A DNA stretch of 64,000 bases, taken from assembly GCA_963699525.1 (NCBI GenBank), contig CAVOUI010000009.1:558001-622000 (forward strand), written 5' to 3'. Position 1 is the stretch's first letter. Each line of letters opens with the position of its first letter. Positions 26,832-37,300 of the stretch are shown piece by piece. The notes beneath the pieces are model-generated. The model did no database searches, was not told where the DNA came from, and worked only from the letters and a program-made list of their open reading frames with translations. The translations under genes were made by a program, and so were the position numbers. The DNA is from SG8-41 sp963699525. Its GTDB lineage: Bacteria; Pseudomonadota; Gammaproteobacteria; Burkholderiales; SG8-41.

Positions 26832-28121
26832 GTGAACCCCACGTTGCAGCAAGGGAGGCAGTCGAATTGGCTGAAGCGTTATCTCTTCTACGGAATCCTG
26901 TTGGCGGTCACTTTCGCCGGGATGGAAGGCGCAATACGCGTGACGATAGCTCTTATTCCGAGAAATCCTCTCATGGAAATAGAGCTCACAATTCCAGACA
27001 GCAGGCTCGGAGAAAGACTGAATCCGAGTTACCCAGGACATGATCAAAATGGCTTTCGCAACAGAGACCCCCTTCGAAAGGCCGACTTTGTAGTATTGGG
27101 AGACTCGCAGACCTACGGCTTCGGGATTGCCTTTGACAGGTTGTGGCCGCAACAGGTAGGCGAACTGACCGGGATGCGTGCCTACAACATGGGCGTACCC
27201 GGATATGGACCTGTCCAGAGCCTCTTCTTACTTGAAGCCGCGCTCGATCTGGGCCCGGCAGTTGTTGTGGAGGCTTTCTATTCCGGTAACGATCTCTATG
27301 ACGCGTTTCGGATGGCTTATTACCTTAATGATCTGAGAGACTTGAAGAGCGTGGATCAGCATCAGATTTCCGCCATAACGGAATGGGAGAAGCGGCAGTC
27401 CCTGAGGGCGCTCATTGAGGATGTATATAACTATCGTGCACGAACCGAGGATTCGAGCCCATTGGCAAGAGCGAAACGCTGGTTGAACTCCCATGTCATG
27501 ATTTATCGTTTGCTGCGTACCGTGCGCGACCGCGCCGTTTCCAGGCCCGAGAAGCCGAAAACGTGGATTGACATCCAGGCCGATGCCGAGCGCTATCCCG
27601 AAGACTTGCTTGCATCTGGCCCAGGAGTCCCAAATACGATATTTACGCCGCGCTATCGGCTTGTAGCCGTTAACCTCGAAGATCCCCGAATACAAGAAGG
27701 CCTAAATGTTTCGCTCAGGGCGATCGAGCGGATGAGCCGGCGCGTTGCGGAGAAGGGTGGGTGTTTTATCGTTGTAATGATTCCGACTAAAGAGTTCGTC
27801 TACGGCACACCGGACGACGCCTCGGCAAGTCGTGCGCCGTCGCTCACGAAATTCGTTCGTGTGTTGGAGCAAGAGGGTAAGGTGTGGAATTTCACCCGAG
27901 ACTACCTCACTCGGAAAGGCATAGCTTATGTAGATGTTGGGCCGGCCCTTAGCCAGCGAGTCAAGAATGGCGAAGCGATGTACCCGAACTCTCAGGACGG
28001 CCATCCGACAGCGGCCGGCCACAATGCTATTGCACAATCTGTTGCACACTCTGGTGTTTGCGGACTTCGCGCGCAACCAAGAACACTCGAGGGCGCTGCA
28101 TCAAACGCAAAATCACAATGA
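26832..28121 (+). CDS. SGNH/GDSL hydrolase-like protein with an N-terminal membrane anchor
   Basis: Acetyl-esterase or acyltransferase-like fold. GTG start at 26832; one N-terminal helix (YLFYGILLAVTFAGMEGAI) puts the domain in the periplasm. Block I is FVVLGDSQTYGFGI (catalytic Ser in GDSQ), the Gly block is YNMGVPGYGPVQS, the Asn block is FYSGNDLYDAF, and the C-terminal DGHPTAAGHNAIAQ supplies the Asp/His. After SVAH the reading may slip by one base near 28050, because another frame continues as TLVFADFARN. It follows the carbamoyltransferase by 93 nt. Likely adds or removes acyl groups on the polysaccharide. Confidence 0.87.
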   Translation: MNPTLQQGRQSNWLKRYLFYGILLAVTFAGMEGAIRVTIALIPRNPLMEIELTIPDSRLGERLNPSYPGHDQNGFRNRDPLRKADFVVLGDSQTYGFGIAFDRLWPQQVGELTGMRAYNMGVPGYGPVQSLFLLEAALDLGPAVVVEAFYSGNDLYDAFRMAYYLNDLRDLKSVDQHQISAITEWEKRQSLRALIEDVYNYRARTEDSSPLARAKRWLNSHVMIYRLLRTVRDRAVSRPEKPKTWIDIQADAERYPEDLLASGPGVPNTIFTPRYRLVAVNLEDPRIQEGLNVSLRAIERMSRRVAEKGGCFIVVMIPTKEFVYGTPDDASASRAPSLTKFVRVLEQEGKVWNFTRDYLTRKGIAYVDVGPALSQRVKNGEAMYPNSQDGHPTAAGHNAIAQSVAHSGVCGLRAQPRTLEGAASNAKSQ

Positions 28122-28220
28122 GCTTACTTTCATTGCTCGCCGCATAACGATGCGATGTCAACGTCCAGGCGCGATTTTCGACTCTCTCTTTGGGGGAAAT
28201 CGAGACTTCCCGATTGACTG

Positions 28221-29660
28221 CTATTTGCGGCCGTAAGCGTCGTCGAAACGGACAATGTCATCCTCGCCCAGATAGGCGCCGGACTGCACTTCGATTATTT
28301 CCAGCGGGACCTTGCCGGGATTTTCCAGCCGGTGCCGGGTGCCGATGGGAATGAAGGTTGATTCGTTTTCCGAAACCAGAAACGTCTCGTCCCCCCTCGT
28401 CACACGGGCCGTGCCGCGCACGACGACCCAGTGCTCAGCGCGGTGATGATGCATTTGCAGTGAAAGCGCTGCGCCGGGATTGACCACGATGCGCTTCACC
28501 TGGAATCGGTTGCCGGCGTCGATGCTGTCGTAGTAGCCCCACGGGCGGTAGATCTTGCGATGCGTGTCCGCTTCTGACCGGCCTTCGCGCTTCAGCCGCG
28601 CCACGACATCTTTGACCTGCTGCATGTTGTCCATGTGCGCGACCAGAACTGCGTCCGGCGTCTCGACGACGACCGCATCCTCGAGTCCGACCAGGGCGAG
28701 GAGTCGCGACTGGGCAATGGCCAATGTATCGCGTGTCCCCACCGTCACTACGTCCCCTTGCAGGACGTTGTTGTCCGCATCCTTCCTGCCCAGTTGCCAG
28801 AGCGCATCCCATGCGCCGACGTCCGACCAACCCGCATCGAGCGGAATGACGACGCCGAGCCCCTCCGGGAGCTTCTCCATGACCGCGTAATCGATTGAAT
28901 CGGCAGGGCACCCGGCAAACGCATCCTTGCCGATGCGCAGAAAGTCCCGGTCGGGGGTGCGCGCCTCGAACGCAGCGCGGCACGCCTGCACCATCTCCGG
29001 CCGCCGCGCCCCGAGTTCCCTCAGCCATACCGACGCGCGCAGAATGAAAATGCCCGAATTCCAGAAATACTCTCCGGACGTGACATAACTCCGGGCCGTA
29101 GCGCTGTCAGGCTTCTCCGTGAAGGCGCTGATTTCCCGGGCACCGTCTTCTCCTGCGAGTTTTTTTCCGGCCCGGATGTACCCGTATCCAGTCTCTGCAG
29201 ACGTGGGTCTTATGCCGAAGGTCACCACCTTGCCGGCTTCGGCGCGAGACGCCCCCTGCGTCACCGCCGCACGGAAAGCCTCTATGCCGGTAATGACGTG
29301 GTCGGCGGGCATCACTACCATCACGGGGTCGTCATCTGCTTGCAGGGCGACCAGGGCAGCAAGCGTCAGGGCTGGAGCGGTGTTGCGGCCGACGGGCTCG
29401 AGCACGATCGCCGCCGGGACGACTCCCGCCTGGCGCATCTGCTCTGCGGTGATGAAGCGGTAGTCCTCGTTGGCCACCACAATTGGCGCGAGCACTTTCC
29501 GGCCGGCAGTTGTAAGCGATTTGTCCACACGGCGCGCCGTCGCCTGCAACAAGCTGTCATCGCTCGTCAACGCCAGCAGCTGCTTCGGGTACTGCTCTCG
29601 CGATAGTGGCCACAGGCGAGTGCCCGCGCCGCCGCACAGGATGACCGGTTGCAGGTTCAC
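28221..29660 (-). CDS. manC: Mannose-1-phosphate guanylyltransferase / mannose-6-phosphate isomerase
   Basis: Bifunctional enzyme making GDP-mannose for glycan synthesis. The 479 residues match the type II PMI/GMP family. The N-terminal nucleotidyltransferase domain has GGAGTRLWPLSREQYPKQ (residues about 10-27) and the FTEKPD motif; the C-terminal cupin isomerase domain has NPGAALSLQMHHHRAEHWVV and SENESTFIPIGTRHRLENPG. Unbroken frame, stop TAG after AYGRK. It is the last gene of a minus-strand nucleotide-sugar group and runs convergent with the SGNH hydrolase gene. Confidence 0.96.
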   Translation of the reverse strand: MNLQPVILCGGAGTRLWPLSREQYPKQLLALTSDDSLLQATARRVDKSLTTAGRKVLAPIVVANEDYRFITAEQMRQAGVVPAAIVLEPVGRNTAPALTLAALVALQADDDPVMVVMPADHVITGIEAFRAAVTQGASRAEAGKVVTFGIRPTSAETGYGYIRAGKKLAGEDGAREISAFTEKPDSATARSYVTSGEYFWNSGIFILRASVWLRELGARRPEMVQACRAAFEARTPDRDFLRIGKDAFAGCPADSIDYAVMEKLPEGLGVVIPLDAGWSDVGAWDALWQLGRKDADNNVLQGDVVTVGTRDTLAIAQSRLLALVGLEDAVVVETPDAVLVAHMDNMQQVKDVVARLKREGRSEADTHRKIYRPWGYYDSIDAGNRFQVKRIVVNPGAALSLQMHHHRAEHWVVVRGTARVTRGDETFLVSENESTFIPIGTRHRLENPGKVPLEIIEVQSGAYLGEDDIVRFDDAYGRK

Positions 29661-29693
29661 GCAAGTTCTTCGGAAGCGGACGTCATATGATAA

Positions 29694-30704
29694 TCAGGAC
29701 GAATTCTTGGCAGCCCACTGTTGCCACCGCCATGTATCCGCACACATCGCCTCGATACCAAGCTGCGCCTTCCAGCCCAGTAATTTCAGAGCAAGAGACG
29801 GGTCAGCATAACACTGCGCGATGTCTCCCGGCCTGCGCGGCACGATCCGATAAGGGACGGGCCTGCCGCTGGCTGTCTCGAATGCCTTCACCATCTCCAG
29901 CACGCTATAGCCGTACCCGGTCCCGAGATTGATCGTCAGCACACCCGAACGCTGGCGCAGTGCATTCAGCGCAGCCAGATGGCCACGGGCGAGATCGACC
30001 ACGTGAATGTAATCTCGCACGCCGGTGCCGTCCGGGGTTGGGTAGTCATTGCCGAATACCGGCAGCTCCTTCAGCTTGCCCACCGCCACCTGGGCGATAT
30101 AGGGCATCAGGTTATTGGGGATGCCGTTCGGGTCCTCCCCGATCAGCCCCGAGGAGTGCGCCCCGACCGGATTGAAATAACGCAGGAGCGCGACGCGCCA
30201 CGCGGAATCGGTCACCGCCGTATCGCGCAGGATCTCCTCGATCATCAGCTTCGAGCGGCCGTAGGGGTTGCTCGCCGACAGCGGGAAGTCCTCTCGGATC
30301 GGGACCGACGCGGGCTCGCCATACACGGTGGCCGAGGACGAAAACACGATCGTCCTCACCCCGGCCTCGATCATGCACTCGACGAGCGCCAGGCTGCCCG
30401 ATACGTTGTTTTCGTAATACTGAAGCGGCTTTTGCACCGATTCGCCGACCGCCTTCAGGCCCGCGAAGTGTATGACTGCATCGAAGCGGTGGCTGGCAAG
30501 CAATCGCCGCAGGGCAGGGCGGTCGCGAACGTCGACTTGCTCGAATCGCGGCCGCTGCCCGACGATGCGTTGGATGCGATCCAGCACCGAGGCCTTGCTG
30601 TTGCAGAGGTTATCGATGATGAAGACATCGTGGCCCGCTGCCATCAGCTCGACCACCGTATGAGAGCCGATGTAGCCGGTGCCGCCGGTGACGAGAATCC
30701 CCAT
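29694..30704 (-). CDS. galE: UDP-glucose 4-epimerase
   Basis: Interconverts UDP-glucose and UDP-galactose (or the GlcNAc forms). 336 residues. NAD-binding GGTGYIGSH near the N-terminus, catalytic Ser in FSSSATVYG and Tyr-x3-Lys in YGRSK, and family blocks RYFNPVGAH, DGTGVRDYIHVVDLA and RRPGDIAQCYADPSLA. Its ATG directly abuts the stop of the dehydrogenase gene upstream (TGA then ATG), so the two are translationally coupled. Unbroken frame. Confidence 0.96.
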   Translation of the reverse strand: MGILVTGGTGYIGSHTVVELMAAGHDVFIIDNLCNSKASVLDRIQRIVGQRPRFEQVDVRDRPALRRLLASHRFDAVIHFAGLKAVGESVQKPLQYYENNVSGSLALVECMIEAGVRTIVFSSSATVYGEPASVPIREDFPLSASNPYGRSKLMIEEILRDTAVTDSAWRVALLRYFNPVGAHSSGLIGEDPNGIPNNLMPYIAQVAVGKLKELPVFGNDYPTPDGTGVRDYIHVVDLARGHLAALNALRQRSGVLTINLGTGYGYSVLEMVKAFETASGRPVPYRIVPRRPGDIAQCYADPSLALKLLGWKAQLGIEAMCADTWRWQQWAAKNSS

Positions 30705-32027
30705 TCAAGCCTTAACGATGTGGGATGACGCGTCCGGATAGATGCCCCGCGTGTCCACGATGAGCTGTGCGTTCTTGCGGATCATTTCGTAATCGAACGC
30801 GTCGTGGTTGGTTGCGATCAGCACGACGTCGTACTCGGCTACACCCCGGCCGCTGAGGGGCACGCTTTTCAAGCTAAACTGATAGTTGCGCATCTTGGGA
30901 AAAACCGGTACATGTGGATCGGAGTAGTCGACTCGGGCGCCTTTGGCGATCAGCAATTGAATCAGCTCGACCGAAGGTGATTCGCGCATGTCGTCCACAT
31001 TCTTCTTGTATGCGATGCCGAGCACCAGTACTCGGCTCCCCTTGACGGCTTTCCCGCGGTCGTTCAGCGCATCAACGACCTTGCCGATTACCCAATGGGG
31101 CATTGAACTATTGATCTCGCCCGCCAGCTCTATGAAGCGCGTATGAACTCCGTACTGGCGCGCTTTCCATGTCAGGTAAAACGGATCGATCGGAATGCAA
31201 TGGCCACCGAGCCCCGGTCCCGGGTAGTAGGCCACGAAACCGAACGGCTTGGTTGCGGCTGCGCGAATGACCTCGTAAATGTCGATGCCCATGCGATCGG
31301 CGATGATCTTCATTTCGTTCACCAGACCGATATTGACTGCCCGGTGTATGTTTTCCAGAAGCTTGGCCATCTCGGCAGCCCCGGTCGAGCTCATGGGCAC
31401 GACTTTGTCGACCGCCTGTCCGTATAGCGCCACACCGACTTCCAGGCAGGCGGGGGTAGCGCCGCCGCATAACTTTGGAATGTTACGCGTCGTGAAATGC
31501 GCGTTGCCCGGGTCCTCGCGCTCGGGCGAGAAGCACAGAAAAATGCTCTCGCCTACCTTGAAGCCTCGCTTTTCGATACGCGGCTTCAGTTCTTCCTCTG
31601 TGGTGCCAGGGTAGGTGGTGCTCTCCAGAGAGATCAGTTGCCCCGCCCGCAGATGGGGCAGGATGGTCTCAATGGTGCCAATGATGAACGAAAGGTCAGG
31701 CTCCCGGGAGGGACTGAGTGGCGTCGGTACACAGATGATCAGGGCATCAGCATCTGCGGCGCGGGAAAAATCAGTGGTCGCCTCGAGGCCCTTGGATCGA
31801 GCGGACTTGACCACGGAATCGGCGATATGCAGGAAGTAGCTACGTCCCGAATTGATTGCTTCTGCTTTCGTTTTCTCGATATCGAACCCGATTACTCGAA
31901 ATCCTGCTTCTGAAAAACGCAGTGCAAGGGGAAGCCCTACGTATCCAAGACCGATAATACCGACCGTCGCGGTCCGCTCGCGAAACCGATCAATCAATGA
32001 AACTGCGGACGCGCTTCTTGAGGTCAT
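30705..32027 (-). CDS. Nucleotide sugar dehydrogenase (WbpA/WecC type)
   Basis: NAD-dependent four-electron oxidation of a UDP-sugar C6 to a uronate, most like UDP-GlcNAc/UDP-ManNAc 6-dehydrogenases. The start at 32027 (MTSRSASAVSLIDRF) has a GGAG ribosome site; the open frame extends further upstream into the Ugd tail but without family similarity. Rossmann motif IIGLGYVGLPLA, catalytic Cys in GPGLGGHCIPIDPFYL, C-terminal domain with GIAYKKNVDDMRESPS. About 440 residues. It supplies an acidic sugar and is coupled to galE. Confidence 0.93.
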   Translation of the reverse strand: MTSRSASAVSLIDRFRERTATVGIIGLGYVGLPLALRFSEAGFRVIGFDIEKTKAEAINSGRSYFLHIADSVVKSARSKGLEATTDFSRAADADALIICVPTPLSPSREPDLSFIIGTIETILPHLRAGQLISLESTTYPGTTEEELKPRIEKRGFKVGESIFLCFSPEREDPGNAHFTTRNIPKLCGGATPACLEVGVALYGQAVDKVVPMSSTGAAEMAKLLENIHRAVNIGLVNEMKIIADRMGIDIYEVIRAAATKPFGFVAYYPGPGLGGHCIPIDPFYLTWKARQYGVHTRFIELAGEINSSMPHWVIGKVVDALNDRGKAVKGSRVLVLGIAYKKNVDDMRESPSVELIQLLIAKGARVDYSDPHVPVFPKMRNYQFSLKSVPLSGRGVAEYDVVLIATNHDAFDYEMIRKNAQLIVDTRGIYPDASSHIVKA

Positions 32028-32104
32028 CTCCTGATCTCCGCCTTTTATTTGCTGGGAATTCAAATCGGTAACCACGCACGTCATGTTGACGGCCATTCGT
32101 GCCG

Positions 32105-33454
32105 TCAGCCTCGAGCGACGTTCGGCACCGTCCGGCCAATCGCGTGATATTCGAATCCAAACGTGGCCACATCGGAGGGCTCGTACAGGTTTCTGACCAT
32201 CGAAAATCACCGGTGTCTTCAGAGCGGTCTTGATGGCTCGGAAAATCCGGGCTTCTGAATTCCTTCCACTCCGTGGCGATGACCAGTGCGTCGGCTCCCC
32301 GCACTGCGTCCATGGCGAGTTGCGGCATACGACACGCCGGGGGAATTGCCAATCGCCAGCCTCGCGTTATCCATCGCCACTGGATCGTAGGCGATGACGG
32401 CACCGCGGCGCGACACAAGCCCCTCGATGATATCGAGACTCGGCGCCTCCCTCATGTCGTCGGTATTGGGCTTGAATGCGAGCCCCCATAATCCGAAGCG
32501 CCGCCCGGAGAGATCCTCGCCGAAGCGACGGACGATCTTGTCCACGATGAGCTGCTTCTGACAAAGATTGGCGGCTTCGACTGCGGACACCACCCGCATC
32601 TCGACGCGGTTCTCCGCAGCGGTCCTCTGCAGCGCCTTGACGTCCTTCGGGAGGCAGGACCCGCCGTAACCAATCCCGGGATAAAGATAGCCGTAGCCGA
32701 TCCGGTGATCGGCGCCGATCCCGAGCCTGACGCGCTCGATGTCTGCCCCGACCGCTTCCGCGAGCACCGCCATTTCGTTCATGAACGATATCCGTGTCGC
32801 CAGCATCGCGTTGGCCGCGTATTTCGTCAGTTCCGCCGAACGCAGGTCCATGGCGACGATCCGCTCGGCGGTTCGCTGGAACGGCGCGTAGAGCCGACGC
32901 ATCAACTGCAGGGCACGCTCGTCATCGGTGCCGATGACAATGCGGTCTGGACGCATGAAGTCCTCGACCGCGGCACCTTCCTTGAGAAATTCAGGATTCG
33001 CGACAACGCTGAATTCGATTGTCGACGCCACGCCGTTTGAGTTCGGCCGAGATTTCATGACGAACCTTGATCGGCGGTTCCGACGGGCACCGTGGATTTG
33101 TCGACGACGACTTTGTATTCCTTCATATGCTTGCCGATGTTCCGTGCGGCTGCGAGGACGTGGTTGAGATCGGCAGAGCCATCCTCGCCTGAAGGGGTGC
33201 CCACGGCGATGAGCTGGAACTCGCCATGATTCACCGCGGCCTCGACATCGGTGGTGAAACGGAGGTGACCGGCCGCTTCGCACTTCTTCACCATCGCCGC
33301 CAGGCCGGGCTCGAAGATCGGCACTTCGCCATTGATTCAGCATCCGGATCTTCTTCTCGTCCAGATCCAGGCAGAGCACGTCGTTTCCCACCTCTGCGAG
33401 ACAGGCTCCCGTGACCAGGCCAACGTATCCGGTTCCAACGATAGTGACTTTCAA
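32105..33454 (-). CDS. ugd: UDP-glucose 6-dehydrogenase (multiple frameshifts)
   Basis: Makes UDP-glucuronate. The start at 33454 gives MKVTIVGTGYVGLVTGACLA; the next blocks appear in another frame (MPIFEPGLAAMVKKCEAAGH, DKSTVPVGTAD), then the first frame resumes with VVANPEFLKEGAAVEDFMRP and the catalytic Cys block PGIGYGGSCLPKDVKAL. Near 32340-32400 the frame changes again (MDAVRGADALVIATEWKEFR), and the true end NLYEPSDVATFGFEYHAIGR...VPNVARG reaches a stop at 32105 in a third frame. About 450 residues, normal length. At least four frame changes leave no long intact product as given. Confidence 0.88.
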
Positions 33455-33519
33455 ATTGCGTTCTCAATCACTGGTTGCGTGAAGAATGGCGCTCGGCGGG
33501 CGATACCGCTTGCACCAGT

Positions 33520-34296
33520 TCACGCTTCGGCAGTAATCCTCGCCCCGTCAAGTTTGACCGATCGGTGGATTATCTCGTATGCGTCGCCAAAGTCTCTCTT
33601 CGCTGCGACCGAAACAATGTGCTGCGGAGACAAATTACGACGCCAGAACACCCAAGCTGAGGGATCGTCATTTAGTTGGGAGGCAAAATGCACATGTATT
33701 GAATCATCGGGCTTGAGTTCAAAACCGATGTCATTCAACGGCAAGCTGAGCCCCAGGCCTCGGGCCTTGGCATAGGCTTCTTTGAGCGTCCAATGGTCAA
33801 AGAAGCTCGTTGTCCAATTCCTTCCCGACAATACACTTAAGGTCCTTTGTTCGGCTGGGGAGAGTATATGTCGTGCTACCGGCGCCAGATCCTGATGGTG
33901 CTCGATCTTCTCAACGTCGACCGCTGCCTCGGCCGATAACGTTATTAGACAGGCTACCAGGCCTTGGGTATGTGAAACGCTGAACCGAATCGGCGGCGAA
34001 GTCTCGGGAGCAACTATGAAGGGTCTGCGATTGCAATCCCGCTCAAAGCGCCAAGCTCCCGCAGGAATGGGGAAGTGATGTGAAAGCGCCAGCCTGACCA
34101 ATGCACGTGCAATGACAAACTGTTGCTGGTCCGTGACACGGTGAAATCTGCGAGCTTCGATCCTTTCATCCGCAGAGCAAATTACCTGGAGGCGGCATAC
34201 TGTCGCAGCATCGATCGTGTTATCCGTCAGTAACGTCCAGAGGTACATTTGGCCCGGTCTCAGGACAGGGAGACACTTCCTACGGTTTTTTGGCAT
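33520..34296 (-). CDS. Sfp-type 4'-phosphopantetheinyl transferase
   Basis: Activates carrier proteins by attaching the phosphopantetheine arm of CoA. 258 residues. Metal-binding motif AAVDVEKIEHH (the VDxE core), FSVSHTQGLVACL upstream and WTLKEAYAKARGLGLSLPL (the WxxKEAxxK motif) downstream. The length fits the Sfp/Gsp group, not AcpS. It lies 34 nt past the stop of the NRPS gene on the same strand, so it is most likely the dedicated activator of that NRPS carrier domain. Unbroken frame. Confidence 0.93.
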   Translation of the reverse strand: MPKNRRKCLPVLRPGQMYLWTLLTDNTIDAATVCRLQVICSADERIEARRFHRVTDQQQFVIARALVRLALSHHFPIPAGAWRFERDCNRRPFIVAPETSPPIRFSVSHTQGLVACLITLSAEAAVDVEKIEHHQDLAPVARHILSPAEQRTLSVLSGRNWTTSFFDHWTLKEAYAKARGLGLSLPLNDIGFELKPDDSIHVHFASQLNDDPSAWVFWRRNLSPQHIVSVAAKRDFGDAYEIIHRSVKLDGARITAEA

Positions 34297-34330
34297 CGAT
34301 GCTGACCTTGTTGTCTTGATCTGGCGAGCG

Positions 34331-37300
34331 CTACTTGAGCAATCGACTAATCTCCTGGGCTATCATCGGACTATGGTCACGGAATATTGAAAAATGATCC
34401 CCAGGTATCTGAATGATCTCCAAGCCTCGGGTAAACAGGTCTTTCCAGCCCAGCGTTTCGTCATACGTGCGGACAGCCACCTGCTGGCCCCTGGTTGCCC
34501 GAAACAGGACGCCCCGACTGTCCAAGCTCGTCGGACGGTAGGTCTCATCGATCTCATTACACAGTCGGATTAGGAGCGACCAGGGCAGTGGCATACCGTG
34601 CTCGTCGATGAAGTGGCTAGGCCTGTCTATGCCCGTCTCAGGACCCGTCTCAGGACGATTGAGGTATGACCACAGCCTATTCTTTGCCTTTCCAAGCAGC
34701 CACCAGCCTGTGCGCCATGGACCTCTCACGCGGGAGTCGAACGATTGCAAAGTTTTGTCTATCGACAACCGGTTCGCTGGTTGCTTCCAGCTTTGTCGCC
34801 ATATATGCCACGCGAATTTGAACGGATTCGGAGGCGGGCCTAGCGCATCGATGAGAATGACCAGTTCCACCTTGCCACCCAATTTCTGGAATTGACGGGC
34901 CGCCTCAAAGGCCATTAGTCCCGATAATGAGTATCCTGCTATCACACAGGGAGAAGATCGCGCATGAGCACTTAGTGCCGCCACGTATGGAGAGACAACT
35001 TGCTCCAGGGTTGGATAGTCGGTTTTCCGATTGTCAGCTAACGCGCTTCGCCATGCCAAAGGCCACCGCGTTTCAATCCCGAAGACTGCACGGCCCTCGC
35101 CCATTTCCCGCGCAACGCGAAACTCGCGGAGTTCGGGGTTTATGAAATATACAGGGGGTTCAGTCCCGCCTTCCGCCATTTGAATCACCGTGGACGATTG
35201 TTTGTCCCTTTGCCGTTGGCTATCGATCAGGCTTGCCATTTGCTCCACGGTTGGATTTATGAAAAGCAAGGGAACACCGAGTTTGACATTGAACGTCCGG
35301 TCAATTTCACCGATCAACCGGACAAGCATCAGGGAATGCCCGCCCAGCTCGAAGAAGTTGTCGTGGACCCCGACTTGTTCCAACTCGAGAAGCTTGCACC
35401 AGATGGCCGCCAATGCCTCTTCCGTTAGCGTGCGCGGTGCAACGTAGTCAGCCTGTTGTGAGGCGGAGCGCTCGGGCGGCGGCAGCGCCTTGTGATCGAC
35501 CTTGCCATTGGGGGTGAGCGGAAGCTTGTCCAGAGTGACGAAGGCCGAGGGCACCATGTACTCGGGCAGGCTGAGCTTGAGGTGCGCGCGCAACTGATCG
35601 GCCAGGTCGGCCGCAGGATTCTCGGCAACCACGTAGGCAACGAGGCATTTGTCTCCCGGTGTGTCCTCCCGTGCAATGACCACGACCTGGGAAACTTCGG
35701 GGTGTTGTACGATACCGGCTTCGATTTCGCCCAGCTCGATGCGGTAGCCGCGGATCTTGACCTGGTTATCGATGCGGCCGATGAACTCGATCTGACCGTC
35801 CGGGCGCCAGCGCGCGAAATCCCCGCTCCGATACATGAGGGCCCCGCGGCGGCCGCAGAACGGGTCAGGAAGGAAGCGCTCAGCGGTGAGCTCCGGGCGG
35901 TTGAGGTAGCCGCGCGCCACTCCCACGCCACCAATGTAGAGCTCGCCGGGCAAACCCACGGGCACCGGCTCGAGCTTGCGGTCCAGGAGGTAGACTCGGA
36001 CGTTCGGCAGCGGCCGGCCGATGTTGGGCGGCCGTGTTCCGTCGCGGTATTCGATGTAGGTGGCCACGATGGTGGCCTCGGTAGGACCATAGGTGTTGAA
36101 GAAGCGGCATCGGCCCGCCCAGCGCGCGGCCAGGTCGGCCGGGCAGGACTCGCCGCCGACGATGAGTTGCTCCACGCTGGGCGCCGCAGCGGGATCGAGC
36201 ACGGCAAGCGCCGAGGGCGTGAGCGAAAGGACGGTGATCTTCTCCCGCTCCAGGTAACCCTCCAGATCCGGGCCGGGCAGGATGGCGTCCCGCGCTTCGA
36301 CGTAGAGCGTGGCACCCGAGCAAAGCGCCATGGCGATCTCGGAAAGTGAGGCGTCGAAGCTCAGGGAGGAGAACTGCAGCACGCGGCTATGCGGCCCGAT
36401 GCCGTAGAGGCGAGACTCGTTCGCGGCGAGATTGGACAGACCTCGGTGCGTGAGCAGCGCGGCCTTGGGCTGGCCGGTCGACCCCGAGGTATAGATGGCG
36501 TATGCAAGACTGGATAGATCCACCTTCGAACGCGGTGCGTGCTGGGGTTCGGCGGCAAGCGCTTCGGCATCCCGATCGAGATACATCACCTCGCAGGTCA
36601 CAGGTAAAGGCGAAAGCTTTGTCCGCAGGCAGTCCTCCGTGATGAGCAGCTTGGCTCCGCAGTCCTTGAGCATGAAGGCGAGCCGCTCGGCGGGATACTC
36701 GGGATCGAGGGGAACGTAAGCGCCGCCCGCCTTGAGAACACCGAGCAGGGCCACGATCATCCCGGGGCTGCGATTCACGCAGAGTGCGACTAAGGCATCG
36801 GTTCCGACACCGCGTTTGCGCAGGGCATGGGCCACCTGATTGGCGCGGCGGTCGAGCTCGCCGTAGCTCAGAGTACGGCCGTCGGATACCACCGCGACCG
36901 CCTCGGGTGTGCGCGCGACCTGGGCCTCGAACAACTCGTGGATTGGCGCCGCAGCCGGATCGTCTGTCGCTGTGTCGTTCCACTCGACGAGCAACTCATG
37001 GCGCTCGGCGGAAGTCAACAGCGAAATCTCTCCAACCTTCTGGTGCGGGCTGATCGCAATCGCCTCGAGCAACGTCCGCACCTGACCAATTATCCGTGCG
37101 GCAGCGGCGTCGTCGATCCGATGGCGGTCGAAATCGATTCTCAGACGCAGTTCCGCGCCTTCATAAGCCGTCAGGTTGAGAGGATTGTTGGTTTGCAGAA
37201 GGAGACGAAACCGGCGGTTGGACCACGCGCCACCCTGCTTCCGTAACATGGTATCCAGGTGATAGTTCTCGAACGCCATGGTGCTTTGAAACAGTGGACT

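Noticed and set aside
25169..27152. Long minus-strand open frames opposite the carbamoyltransferase
   Set aside because: They mirror the third-codon bias of a well-conserved gene and contain no family motifs.
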